This document shows positions 53,254 through 59,889 of a stretch of 59,889 nt of DNA, in pieces. Every line of letters begins with the position of its first letter. Within the stretch, counting starts at the first letter, position 1. Position numbers and translations under genes: made by a program. This DNA comes from a virus. Location: positions 1 to 59,889 of IMG/VR virus record IMGVR_UViG_3300042373_000763, one strand, 5' to 3'. A model generated the notes under the pieces. That model did not search any database, was not told the origin of the DNA, and saw nothing but the letters and a program-made list of their open reading frames with translations.

Positions 53254-55343
53254 TGGAATTACTTGAATCAAAATCACTTTTAGCCAAATTGATGGCAACC
53301 GAGAACCTTGTTGTTGAACAACGTCCGGTACCAACAGCATCTTTTGACGTTAAGAATCGGATTTTGACACTTCCGGTACTGGATAAAAATATCTCTAGTG
53401 CTCTTTATGACCTTTTTACAGGACATGAAGTTGGCCATGCTCTCTATACGCCTATGGATGGTATGTTGAAAGCAAGAGATGAAAAGGTTATCAGAGATGT
53501 ATCTAATGTGGTTGAAGATTCCCGTATTGAACGCAAAATCAAATACAAATATCCAGGCCTTAAAAATTCATTCGTCAAAGCTTATGGTGAGCTTATGAGT
53601 AGAGATTTCTTTGGTATCAAAGGAACAGATATCAACAAGATGAATTTTCTTGACCGCATTAACCTGCACTGCAAAGGCGGCGCAGCATTACGTATTGAAT
53701 TCAATGATGAAGAACGTGGTTTGCTTAATGAAGTTGAAACCACCGAAACCTATGATGATGTTATTGATGTATCGAAGAAAATTATCAAATACATGAAACG
53801 CAGATTAGAAGAAGAAGAACAAAAGCGTGCTAAAGCTAAAGCTGAAAACAATGATGATGGTGAAGATGAAGACGAATCAGAATATGAAGAAGTTGATTTT
53901 GATGACCAAGGCAATTCAAAAGAACAAACTTTTGAAGATGGTGAAGATGTAGAAGAACAAGAGGTTGAATCTAACAAACAATCTGATGGTGATGAATTTG
54001 ATTCTGTAGAAGAAGATAAGAAAGTAAGTCTAGAAGACCAGATTCGTTCCTTTACTGATGCTGCCTATAAAGAAAACGAAAAGCAACTTTTTGACAATAG
54101 TTTGAGTAATATTATATACGCAAATATTCCATATTTTAATCCAAAAGATGTTGTTGACCACAAATATATTTGGAAAAGATACAAAGAAGAAAACTTCAGT
54201 TCTTCAACAGAAACATTCCTTAAAATTCGAAATGAAAGTAACAAAGTAGTTTCCTACCTTGTCAAAGAATTCGAAATGCGTAAGAATGCTGACCAACTGA
54301 AACGTACAACAACAGCCAAAACTGGTGAGTTGAATATGAGTAAAATTTACTCTTATGGTTTCAGTGAAGATATCTTCAAAAAAATCTCTGTTGTTCCTGG
54401 TGGTAAGTCACATGGTCTTGTTATGTTCCTTGATTGGTCTGGTTCAATGGTCGACCACATTGGTAACACAATGAAACAATTAATCAATTTGGTATTGTTC
54501 TGTAAGAAGATGAACATACCTTATGAGGTATACGCTTTTGTTGAAGATACTGATAGAGAAAAACTAACCAAACAAACACCAAAAGAAAATGACATATATT
54601 TCAAACCTTATGGTTTGATGAACCTATTATCATCTAGGATGTCTAGTTCCGAGTTCACTTATGCAGGTTCATCATTAGTTTGTATGGCTGGTCTAGGCAA
54701 AGTCCGTGGTTATTTCCCCCATTGGATGCATATGCAAGGCACACCCCTGAACCAAGCAATCGTTCATGCAATGACTATCGTTCCTGAATTTCAAAAGAAA
54801 AACAAATTACAGATTGTCAATACAATTTTTCTAACAGATGGTGAAAGTAATAATGCTAACCGTTATTTACAAAAAGATTCTTATTACGGACTAACAGATG
54901 TACACATGAAGTGTGAAAGATTAGTTATTCGTGATCCTGTTACCAAACACGAAGAAAAGATTGATGGTAAAAATGGTTATGAAGCACAGACAAATGCTTT
55001 CATTCGTTTGTTGAAAGCAAGAACTGGTTCGAATGTTATTGGTTTCTATGTTATCAATGGTAGAGATTTTAACCGTAAAGTGCATCAGTGGTTTCCGAAA
55101 CAAATGAACCACGAAGAAATGAAGGACAACTTTAGAAAATCTAAGTTTGCCATTCTGGAGAATACTGGATATGATGAGTACTATATCTTGCGGTCAAACG
55201 GCCTAGATACCGATGAGGATTCTACTTTCGAAGTTAAAGAAAACTCAACCTTCAGAGGTATTGCCTCTGCATTTACGAAGTACAATAATGGCAAACATAA
55301 CAGTCGTGTTGTACTGAATCGTTTTATTGGACTAATTGCATAA
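53253..55343 (+). CDS. VWA-domain protein with HExxH motif
   Basis: A 696-residue protein. The N-terminal part has TGHEVGHALYTP, a zinc-peptidase-like HEVGH, followed by VSNVVEDSRIERKIKYKYPG. A long acidic linker (about 190-270) separates it from a von Willebrand A domain with the MIDAS motif MFLDWSGSM and the IFLTDGES strand. This resembles CobT-type chelatase subunits and the peptidase annotated in cyanophages. Such proteins usually work with a MoxR-type AAA+ ATPase; none is present in this window. Confidence 0.85.
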   Translation: MELLESKSLLAKLMATENLVVEQRPVPTASFDVKNRILTLPVLDKNISSALYDLFTGHEVGHALYTPMDGMLKARDEKVIRDVSNVVEDSRIERKIKYKYPGLKNSFVKAYGELMSRDFFGIKGTDINKMNFLDRINLHCKGGAALRIEFNDEERGLLNEVETTETYDDVIDVSKKIIKYMKRRLEEEEQKRAKAKAENNDDGEDEDESEYEEVDFDDQGNSKEQTFEDGEDVEEQEVESNKQSDGDEFDSVEEDKKVSLEDQIRSFTDAAYKENEKQLFDNSLSNIIYANIPYFNPKDVVDHKYIWKRYKEENFSSSTETFLKIRNESNKVVSYLVKEFEMRKNADQLKRTTTAKTGELNMSKIYSYGFSEDIFKKISVVPGGKSHGLVMFLDWSGSMVDHIGNTMKQLINLVLFCKKMNIPYEVYAFVEDTDREKLTKQTPKENDIYFKPYGLMNLLSSRMSSSEFTYAGSSLVCMAGLGKVRGYFPHWMHMQGTPLNQAIVHAMTIVPEFQKKNKLQIVNTIFLTDGESNNANRYLQKDSYYGLTDVHMKCERLVIRDPVTKHEEKIDGKNGYEAQTNAFIRLLKARTGSNVIGFYVINGRDFNRKVHQWFPKQMNHEEMKDNFRKSKFAILENTGYDEYYILRSNGLDTDEDSTFEVKENSTFRGIASAFTKYNNGKHNSRVVLNRFIGLIA

Positions 55344-55352
55344 GGAGTTATT

Positions 55353-55586
55353 ATGGAGATTTATTCAGAATATTATGGCGCAGGTAGAAAGGCTACCGTG
55401 ACCAGACTAAACCGTGGTGGCCTAGATAGGCAGTTTGATGTTTATGAAGTTGCCTTATATATTGAAAACAAGGTAATACAAAGAACTACAATCCGCTCAG
55501 AAAGTGAAGCGGAAGATATTGCTGAAAATTGGTGTCAAGGTGGTGATGGTAACCAAGTTTTGTTGAATGAGGTTATTAATGGATAA
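55353..55586 (+). CDS. 77-residue hypothetical protein
   Basis: A small mixed protein (YSEYYGAGRKATVTRLNRGGLDRQFDVYEVALYIENK...EAEDIAENWCQGGDG). AAGGAG is located before the ATG. The pattern FDVYEV..Y.......R.......AED.AENW is common in phage proteins that follow the VWA gene. Function unknown. Confidence 0.75.
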   Translation: MEIYSEYYGAGRKATVTRLNRGGLDRQFDVYEVALYIENKVIQRTTIRSESEAEDIAENWCQGGDGNQVLLNEVING

Positions 55587-55857
55587 AAAAACCAAAGAGA
55601 TTTTCTGTATCACACAGGAAGAATGTGCTGAGGTGACGCAGGCAATCTCAAAGATTTTCCGTTTTGGATTCGACTCTGTACATCCTGTTACAAACAAAAG
55701 TAACATGCAGAGTTTGGAAGAAGAAATTGGTGACCTTTTGGCTATGATAGATATTATGGTAGAGAAGTGTATTGTTTCTGACAGTAACATTAACGCAGCC
55801 AGAATTGCCAAAAAAGAGAAACTGAAAATCTGGTCTAATATTTACAAAGAGGTATAA
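55579..55857 (+). CDS. MazG-like nucleotide pyrophosphohydrolase
   Basis: A 92-residue protein; the ATG at 55579 with the overlap to the previous gene is preferred over an in-frame TTG. QEECAEVTQAISKIFRFG and SLEEEIGDLLAMIDIM give the E-x-x-E and E-x-x-D metal motifs. It is the second MazG-type enzyme in the window, smaller than the one after thyX, and may have a different nucleotide preference. Confidence 0.88.
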   Translation: MDKKTKEIFCITQEECAEVTQAISKIFRFGFDSVHPVTNKSNMQSLEEEIGDLLAMIDIMVEKCIVSDSNINAARIAKKEKLKIWSNIYKEV

Positions 55858-56331
55858 ATGGAATACAATTACAATAAATTCGAAGAATATTTAATTAAAC
55901 TATTAGAAAATAGGACTGAGGTTCTGGAACCAGAAATTGGTGATAACATTTCTCCTATTTCCGAAATCAAAGTTGCATTTGATGGTTATGGTGATTTAGA
56001 AACTGAAGATGCCAATGGTGAGTATGAATATGTTGAACATGGTAACACCAACATGGAATCATATGCAATCTATATTCATAAAGATTCTGCAAAACGTGGT
56101 TTTGTTTTTCCTGAACACGATACACATTCTTTCACATTTGGTAATATGGTGCAACACCGTCCAGATGAAGAAGTTTGTTTGTTTGCATGGCATGAGTTTG
56201 TTGAAGAAGAAGATGCTTGGCGTTGGTATGTCATTCCTTTGGAAGACAGGCTGGCAGAAGACAATTCATTGACAGCAGAACAAGTTATGGAAATTTTAGA
56301 AGTAGTTGTTAATAGATACTTTCCAGAATGA
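55858..56331 (+). CDS. Hypothetical acidic protein
   Basis: A 157-residue protein with many acidic and aromatic residues (DISPISEIKVAFDGYGDLE-type region, YAIYIHKDSAKRGFVFPEHD, VCLFAWHEFVEEEDAWRWYVIPLED). No catalytic motif is recognised. GAGGTATAA precedes its ATG, which directly follows the MazG stop. Confidence 0.65.
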   Translation: MEYNYNKFEEYLIKLLENRTEVLEPEIGDNISPISEIKVAFDGYGDLETEDANGEYEYVEHGNTNMESYAIYIHKDSAKRGFVFPEHDTHSFTFGNMVQHRPDEEVCLFAWHEFVEEEDAWRWYVIPLEDRLAEDNSLTAEQVMEILEVVVNRYFPE

Positions 56332-56477
56332 CCGATGAACAGGCCTTGGCCATTTATGAGAAACTGAAACAGAGGCACGGTGATAACTTACCGGATCCTG
56401 ACCACGAACCTATACAATTTGCCCATTGCATAAAGATGATGAAACATTATGAACCAGAAATATTCAGAACAGTATGA
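56328..56477 (+). CDS. 49-residue hypothetical protein
   Basis: MTDEQALAIYEKLKQRHGDNLPDPDHEPIQFAHCIKMMKHYEP...: a short helical protein. The ATG overlaps the previous stop and its end overlaps the next gene by 29 bases. The pattern with PDHEPI.F.H..K....Y recurs in phage small proteins. Function unknown. Confidence 0.65.
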   Translation: MTDEQALAIYEKLKQRHGDNLPDPDHEPIQFAHCIKMMKHYEPEIFRTV

Positions 56478-56934
56478 TGCATATTATGACGAACAGACCA
56501 ACGAATGGTTGGAAGATACCTGTGATGAACCGGATTGTGAACTCTGTATTGGCCGAACACCGACACCTCTAAGAGAAATCTTTGTCTTTGGTTCGAACCT
56601 GGCCGGCCGACACGGTGCTGGTGCCGCAAAGTTTGCTGCTGACAACCACGGTGCCATCTATGGTGTTGGTGTCGGACTACAAGGCGACTCTTATGGTATT
56701 CCAACAAAAGACCAGAATATCGAAACCTTGCCATTAACTTACATTAGAGTATACGTCAATCAATTCATAGAGTTTGCTAAGTATATGCCTAATCTGGTAT
56801 TTAATGTTACTGCTATTGGATGTGGCCTTGCTGGTTATACTCCTTCTCAGATAGCACCGATGTTTTCAAGCGCCTCCGGACTTTCCAACGTCCGCCTTCC
56901 GGAAGAATTCCTGAAGGTCCTAGAAAATGACTGA
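56449..56934 (+). CDS. A1S_2505-like (macrodomain-like) phage protein
   Basis: A 161-residue protein. The core REIFVFGSNLAGRHGAGAAKFAADNHGAIYGVGVGLQGDSYGIPTKD and VTAIGCGLAGYTPSQIAPMF is characteristic of the phage A1S_2505 family, whose loops look like those of ADP-ribose-binding macrodomains. It may bind ADP-ribose or a related nucleotide; no activity is assigned. The N terminus has three cysteines in CDEPDCELC that may bind a metal. Confidence 0.87.
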   Translation: MNQKYSEQYDAYYDEQTNEWLEDTCDEPDCELCIGRTPTPLREIFVFGSNLAGRHGAGAAKFAADNHGAIYGVGVGLQGDSYGIPTKDQNIETLPLTYIRVYVNQFIEFAKYMPNLVFNVTAIGCGLAGYTPSQIAPMFSSASGLSNVRLPEEFLKVLEND

Positions 56935-57058
56935 CTTACTGGTAATTCTGATTTTATTCTTCCTTTTCTGGGGAGAACCAGACGTATGGGATAAACTTCA
57001 CGAACGAGCCATGCAACACATAGAGGAACCACAATGCGTAAAACAATCATCACCTTAG
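56927..57058 (+). CDS. 43-residue single-TM peptide
   Basis: MTDLLVILILFFLFWGEPDVWDKL... has one membrane segment and a charged tail. Its ATG overlaps the preceding stop and its end overlaps the next gene by 25 bases. Role unknown. Confidence 0.6.
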   Translation: MTDLLVILILFFLFWGEPDVWDKLHERAMQHIEEPQCVKQSSP

Positions 57059-57327
57059 CACTCCTGTTCAGCACTACATCATTCGCACAAGAAGTCATTA
57101 CTCTGTCGAAATCAATAAGATGTTCAAATGCCGAATCCGTAATGCGATACTTTACAGAAGAATACAAAGAGATGCCAGTTTGGGTCGGCAAAACAACTAA
57201 TGGTACGCATGTGACACTATTGGTTAACAAAGAGAAACGTAGTTGGACACTCATCGAATACGATAGTAAACTGGCTTGCATATTGGGTGCAGGTGATTCT
57301 ACTAGCAATCCGGAGATATCACTATGA
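57034..57327 (+). CDS. Small secreted conserved protein
   Basis: A 97-residue protein with signal peptide (TIITLALLFSTTSFA). The mature part ITLSKSIRCSNAESVMRYF...VWVGKTTNGTHVTLLVNKEKRSWTLIEYD..LACILGAG has two cysteines. The pattern with SWT..E......CILG.G is widespread in small phage proteins. Periplasmic role unknown. Confidence 0.8.
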   Translation: MRKTIITLALLFSTTSFAQEVITLSKSIRCSNAESVMRYFTEEYKEMPVWVGKTTNGTHVTLLVNKEKRSWTLIEYDSKLACILGAGDSTSNPEISL

Positions 57328-57524
57328 GTAAACTATCATTACACCAAGAAGACCTGATAGCTATCAAAACATTCTGTGACAAGTATCCGGATTCTGACTA
57401 CGTAACCGTGACCGTTGATTCGTCATCTGGTATCGGTTCAATCGTCAAAGTGTCGTTGCCCACTGTCATCAACGGCGATATGGTAATAATAGAGAAAACA
57501 ATCGTAGATGAAAGTAGTTGGTGA
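57324..57524 (+). CDS. 66-residue hypothetical protein
   Basis: MSKLSLHQEDLIAIKTFCDKYPDSDYVTVTVDSSSGIGSIVKVSL...: a helix followed by strands. Overlap ATGA with the previous gene. Pattern of phage proteins with a DYVTVTVDSSSGIG strand; function unknown. Confidence 0.7.
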   Translation: MSKLSLHQEDLIAIKTFCDKYPDSDYVTVTVDSSSGIGSIVKVSLPTVINGDMVIIEKTIVDESSW

Positions 57525-57527
57525 AAA

Positions 57528-57740
57528 ATGAACGAACGAATTAAACAACTAATGATACAAGCAGACTATCCTGCTCCAGAACTTGCTCTACGTGCTCATA
57601 AACTAGCAGAGTTGATTGTGAAAGAATGTATGGCGTGTTCTACTTGGGTTGGTAAGATGAATACCAATAGTGTTGAACCAATCCACACCGCTCACGCTAT
57701 CAATCAGCGTATCAAACAACATTTCGGAGTTGAAGAATGA
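57528..57740 (+). CDS. MNERI-family small paralogue 1
   Basis: A 70-residue helical protein. It opens MNERIKQLMIQA and ends INQRIKQHFGVEE. Between them are KLAELIVKECMACS. The same start and end recur in the genes at 57955, 58194 and 58472. Widespread in T4-like phages; function unknown. Confidence 0.82.
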   Translation: MNERIKQLMIQADYPAPELALRAHKLAELIVKECMACSTWVGKMNTNSVEPIHTAHAINQRIKQHFGVEE

Positions 57741-57958
57741 TACCACAAACAGATTTTATATTGGTCAGAGGACCAAGAACAGATGACAATGATAATAGTA
57801 TTCAGATTTCGGTATCTATTCAACGCAATGATGGAAAGTTTGATTTTACCAACTATTCATTGTTGCGTATGAGACCAGATACAAAAGGTCCTATGGAAGA
57901 ATGGGTTCCAACTAAAGAATTGGACTTATACAAAAAAGCATTTGGAGTAGAAGAATGA
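57737..57958 (+). CDS. 73-residue hypothetical with FGVEE end
   Basis: Strand-rich protein (FILVRGPRTDDNDNSIQISVSIQRNDGKFDF). It ends KKAFGVEE, the same tail as the MNERI family, but does not share their start; the shared end may reflect the conserved overlap with the next gene (GAAGAATGAATG). Function unknown. Confidence 0.7.
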   Translation: MIPQTDFILVRGPRTDDNDNSIQISVSIQRNDGKFDFTNYSLLRMRPDTKGPMEEWVPTKELDLYKKAFGVEE

Positions 57959-58197
57959 ATGAACGAATTCGAGAACTTTGGTCCAAGGCTGGGGGTCATT
58001 ATGATACGGGCAATCAGCACACTTGGCCCGAATATACCATTGATGATCCTGCAAAGTTCGCCCTCCTGCTGATGCGTGAAATTGCGATGGTTCAAATCAC
58101 ACATCAGGCCGGCATGGACCTGGAGAATAAAAAAATGGATGACCCTGCAAAAGAATTGAATTACGCCGTGATTGAACATTTTGGAGTTGAAGAATGA
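57955..58197 (+). CDS. MNERI-family small paralogue 2
   Basis: An 80-residue protein: MNERIRELWSKAGG..., then PAKFALLLMREIAMV, ending YAVIEHFGVEE. It overlaps both neighbours by 4 bases. Confidence 0.82.
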   Translation: MNERIRELWSKAGGHYDTGNQHTWPEYTIDDPAKFALLLMREIAMVQITHQAGMDLENKKMDDPAKELNYAVIEHFGVEE

Positions 58198-58475
58198 ACG
58201 AACGAATTAAAGAACTTGCTGAACAGGCTGGTTCAACACATAAACAGAATCTTGGTGTATATCAATTCTACATAGATGAACTGGAAAAATTCGCCGAGTC
58301 AATTGTTCGAGAATATATTGGCATATTGGAAGAAGAAATTAAATTGGTAGAAGGATATAAATCTACCGAGGTTAAGGTAGATATCATTAAATGTCATCAA
58401 AGTAAAATTTATCACTTTAATAAGCTGATTGACAAGAGCAAGAAACATTTCGGAGTAGCGGAGCGTGAACAATGA
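58194..58475 (+). CDS. MNERI-family small paralogue 3
   Basis: A 93-residue protein: MNERIKELAEQAGS..., ELEKFAESIVREYIGIL, ending KKHFGVAEREQ. It has a longer middle helix than its paralogues. It overlaps both neighbours by 4 bases. Confidence 0.82.
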   Translation: MNERIKELAEQAGSTHKQNLGVYQFYIDELEKFAESIVREYIGILEEEIKLVEGYKSTEVKVDIIKCHQSKIYHFNKLIDKSKKHFGVAEREQ

Positions 58476-58807
58476 ATGAACGAATTCGAGAAATAGCACT
58501 TCAAGCAGGTGGCAGTCATTACCCCGAAGTAAACTCAATGCAGCTACAAAAGTTCGCCGAGTTGATTATAGCAGAATGTGCTCAAGCCTGTATGAACGAA
58601 GGGGCATCATACGAAGAAAAAGCAGCCGGAGCGTATCAAAGCAATTTATATGTCACTGCTATCAAACAACATTTCGGACTTGAAGAACAATCCACAGAGC
58701 CTAATGGATTACATACTTGCCCCTATGCAGAAGAAATTCACGGAGACTATGAGACATTGTGTGATTGTGATGCGGAGCGGCAATATCAATGTGCAATGGA
58801 TGTTTAA
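58472..58807 (+). CDS. MNERI-family small paralogue 4
   Basis: A 111-residue protein: MNERIREIALQAGGSH, LQKFAELIIAECAQAC, IKQHFGLEE, then an extra cysteine-bearing tail (HTCPYAEEIHGDYETLCDCDAE) absent from the other members. The tail could bind metal. Confidence 0.82.
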   Translation: MNERIREIALQAGGSHYPEVNSMQLQKFAELIIAECAQACMNEGASYEEKAAGAYQSNLYVTAIKQHFGLEEQSTEPNGLHTCPYAEEIHGDYETLCDCDAERQYQCAMDV

Positions 58808-58822
58808 TTAAGGAGTGAAATA

Positions 58823-59044
58823 ATGAGTGAATCGACTGGCATAACTGGCTTTATTGAAATCTTTGAGGGTCGATTGACTAAGATGAAACTACACCTTAAA
58901 GAAGAATTGAACAAAGCTAAACACGAGCGTGACCGTAAAGCCATAAAGCGTATTACTGCCGATGCACGTAAACTAAACAAGACACTGAAAGAGATGCGTA
59001 ATGTGTCAACTAAAAATTGTCCTCACTGTGGAGAGAAACTATGA
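58823..59044 (+). CDS. 73-residue conserved protein with helical core
   Basis: FIEIFEGRLTKMKLHLKEELNKAKHERDRKAIKRITADARKLNKTLKEM is a long basic helix pair, and the end reads TKNCPHCGEKL, a half zinc-knuckle. AAGGAGTG lies upstream of the ATG. Similar proteins are frequent in T4-like phages; function unknown. Confidence 0.82.
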   Translation: MSESTGITGFIEIFEGRLTKMKLHLKEELNKAKHERDRKAIKRITADARKLNKTLKEMRNVSTKNCPHCGEKL

Positions 59045-59217
59045 AAGCAAGTGGTATTAATGCCGCAATGGCACACAAAATTGAACTACAGAAACTTGTA
59101 CACCAAGAAACAATCAAACAACAACAGATTAAAGTAATCAAAGACCGTCAGGAAGAATTGCAGATAATGAAAACACAGTACTTCAGTAAAGGTAATAACG
59201 TTGATGAGATGGTGTAG
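59041..59217 (+). CDS. 58-residue helical protein
   Basis: MKASGINAAMAHKIELQKLVHQETI... is a Gln/Lys-rich helix. Its ATG overlaps the previous stop (ATGA), which is preferred to a longer frame within that gene. Function unknown. Confidence 0.68.
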   Translation: MKASGINAAMAHKIELQKLVHQETIKQQQIKVIKDRQEELQIMKTQYFSKGNNVDEMV

Positions 59218-59230
59218 GAGTTAAAGAGTA

Positions 59231-59509
59231 ATGACACAGAGATATTTTGTTGTTGCAGGTAACTATGACCAATATTGCCAATGGATAAAAGAGAGAGGCC
59301 TTTCACGTAAAGAGTGGGTCCATGTATACGATTGCAATACTATCAGAGGTATCAGAAACCCTGCGGGCAGACTCGTTGGTACTTGGTATGAAAGAGAGGA
59401 TGCTATGGATATTCTGGTGGCTCTGAGAGTGGCATCAGATAAGGTCAATGAGAACCTTGAGAATGCCTTAGTAATGTGGATACAATTGAAAACTGAAAAT
59501 GAAACATAG
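59231..59509 (+). CDS. 92-residue conserved phage protein
   Basis: MTQRYFVVAGNYDQYCQWIKER, then VHVYDCNTIRGIRNPAGRLVGTWYEREDAMDILVALR. The pattern FVVAGNYDQY..W......Y.......IRG..NP.G...GTWY.R.D is strongly conserved in T4-like phages. Function unknown. Overlaps the next frame by 11 bases. Confidence 0.83.
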   Translation: MTQRYFVVAGNYDQYCQWIKERGLSRKEWVHVYDCNTIRGIRNPAGRLVGTWYEREDAMDILVALRVASDKVNENLENALVMWIQLKTENET

Positions 59510-59684
59510 TGACGTACAGAGAATTATAGAGAACCTTGAGAATGCTTTGAGAGTGCATCCAGATAAAGGCTATGAGATTGGTTCATTAGAAGAAGCACAG
59601 AAATTTGCAGAGGAGCGAAAGCTGGACCTGGAAAAATTCCCAGTATCAAGAGGATCCTCCGAGAAAAAATTTCGAAACCCTTAA
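59499..59684 (+). CDS. 61-residue hypothetical, last + strand gene
   Basis: MKHSDVQRIIENLENALRVHPDKGYEIGSLEEAQKFAEE...: two short helices. The segment ENLENALRVHPDKGYE resembles part of the end of the preceding protein (VNENLENALVMW), perhaps a small local duplication. Function unknown. Confidence 0.6.
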   Translation: MKHSDVQRIIENLENALRVHPDKGYEIGSLEEAQKFAEERKLDLEKFPVSRGSSEKKFRNP

Positions 59685-59889
59685 CGGGAGCCCCAGAAAA
59701 TAAAAAATGAGAAAAAAGAGTTTGACCAGGTGGCACTTTTTTAGCTAATCACTTACCTACCGCACCCCCATCCCTCACCGCTACTGCTCGGACAGCAGCT
59801 CCAGCAGAGCCAAAAAAAGAGGCAGCACCATTACAGCACTGCCTCTAAACCCCACCATCCAGCCTAGCCTCAAGTGGGGAGAGCGAAAA
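59685..59889. other. Gene-free right end with GC-richer tail
   Basis: No gene is visible on the + strand in these 205 bases. Base composition changes to C-rich from about 59750. CTGCT/AGCAG forms a hairpin at 59784-59798. It probably separates convergent transcription units, since a leftward terminator lies at 59812-59845. Confidence 0.6.
59812..59845 (-). terminator. Rho-independent terminator for leftward transcription
   Basis: Read on the minus strand, GAGGCAG pairs with CTGCCTC across a 13-base loop and is followed by seven T. It implies a minus-strand gene beyond the right edge. Confidence 0.75.

Overview
The window is part of a large lytic T4-like myovirus genome. The diagnostic genes are the T4 replication set: sliding clamp 45, clamp loader 44/62, RegA, DNA polymerase 43, UvsX, helicase 41, primase 61 and RNase H, plus dNMP kinase, GroES and class I ribonucleotide reductase. 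There is no integrase or lysogeny repressor, and nearly all genes are on the + strand. The accessory genes (Hsp20, ThyX, carbamoyltransferase, VWA protein, several small conserved families) are of the type seen in aquatic relatives of T4. Two leaders in the tRNA region carry GTTCTTTAAAAATTTG, which resembles the boxA of betaproteobacterial rRNA leaders. Together with many perfect sigma70 promoters this suggests, as inference only, a proteobacterial and perhaps freshwater betaproteobacterial host.

Layout. 1-5.8 kb: glycosyltransferase, dNMP kinase and the clamp/clamp-loader/RegA cluster. 5.8-9.3 kb: Hsp20 with a structured leader, tiny genes, rubrerythrin and rubredoxin, dCMP deaminase, SprT-like protein, methyltransferase. 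9.3-16.9 kb: a tRNA region with 28 tRNA genes (one more at 6.9 kb is included in this count) plus two tRNA-like genes, together covering all 20 amino acids; it is interleaved with a few protein genes, structured spacers and two rRNA-like promoter/boxA modules. 16.9-18.7 kb: the main minus-strand block (secreted DD-peptidase, small secreted protein, membrane protein). 18.8-28.1 kb: polymerase, UvsX, helicase and associated conserved proteins. 28.1-31.7 kb: glycosyltransferase and methyltransferase cluster. 31.8-39.3 kb: a late block in which five proteins start with a T4-like capsid-targeting sequence; two of them look like enzymes (ligase-type nucleotidyltransferase; NMNAT-like domain plus P-loop kinase). 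One gene in the block has a dnaX-like -1 frameshift signal. 39.3-43.8 kb: lysis module (spanins, holin-like proteins, GH19 endolysin, secreted nuclease) followed by IscU and an A-type Fe-S carrier. 43.8-52.4 kb: primase, ThyX, MazG, NrdA, thioredoxin, NrdB, GIY-YIG protein, RNase H. 52.4-59.7 kb: small conserved proteins, a VWA/HExxH protein, a macro-like protein and an array of small paralogues. The last 200 bases hold no + strand gene but contain a terminator for leftward transcription.

The most unusual observations are the candidate programmed frameshift at 35489-35544, the putative capsid-packaged enzymes, the structured RNAs between tRNAs, an initiator-like tRNA, D-arm-deficient and chimeric tRNA-like genes, and a possible ROSE-type RNA thermometer before hsp20. 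All assignments come from reading the sequence and recalling family motifs; no database search was run.
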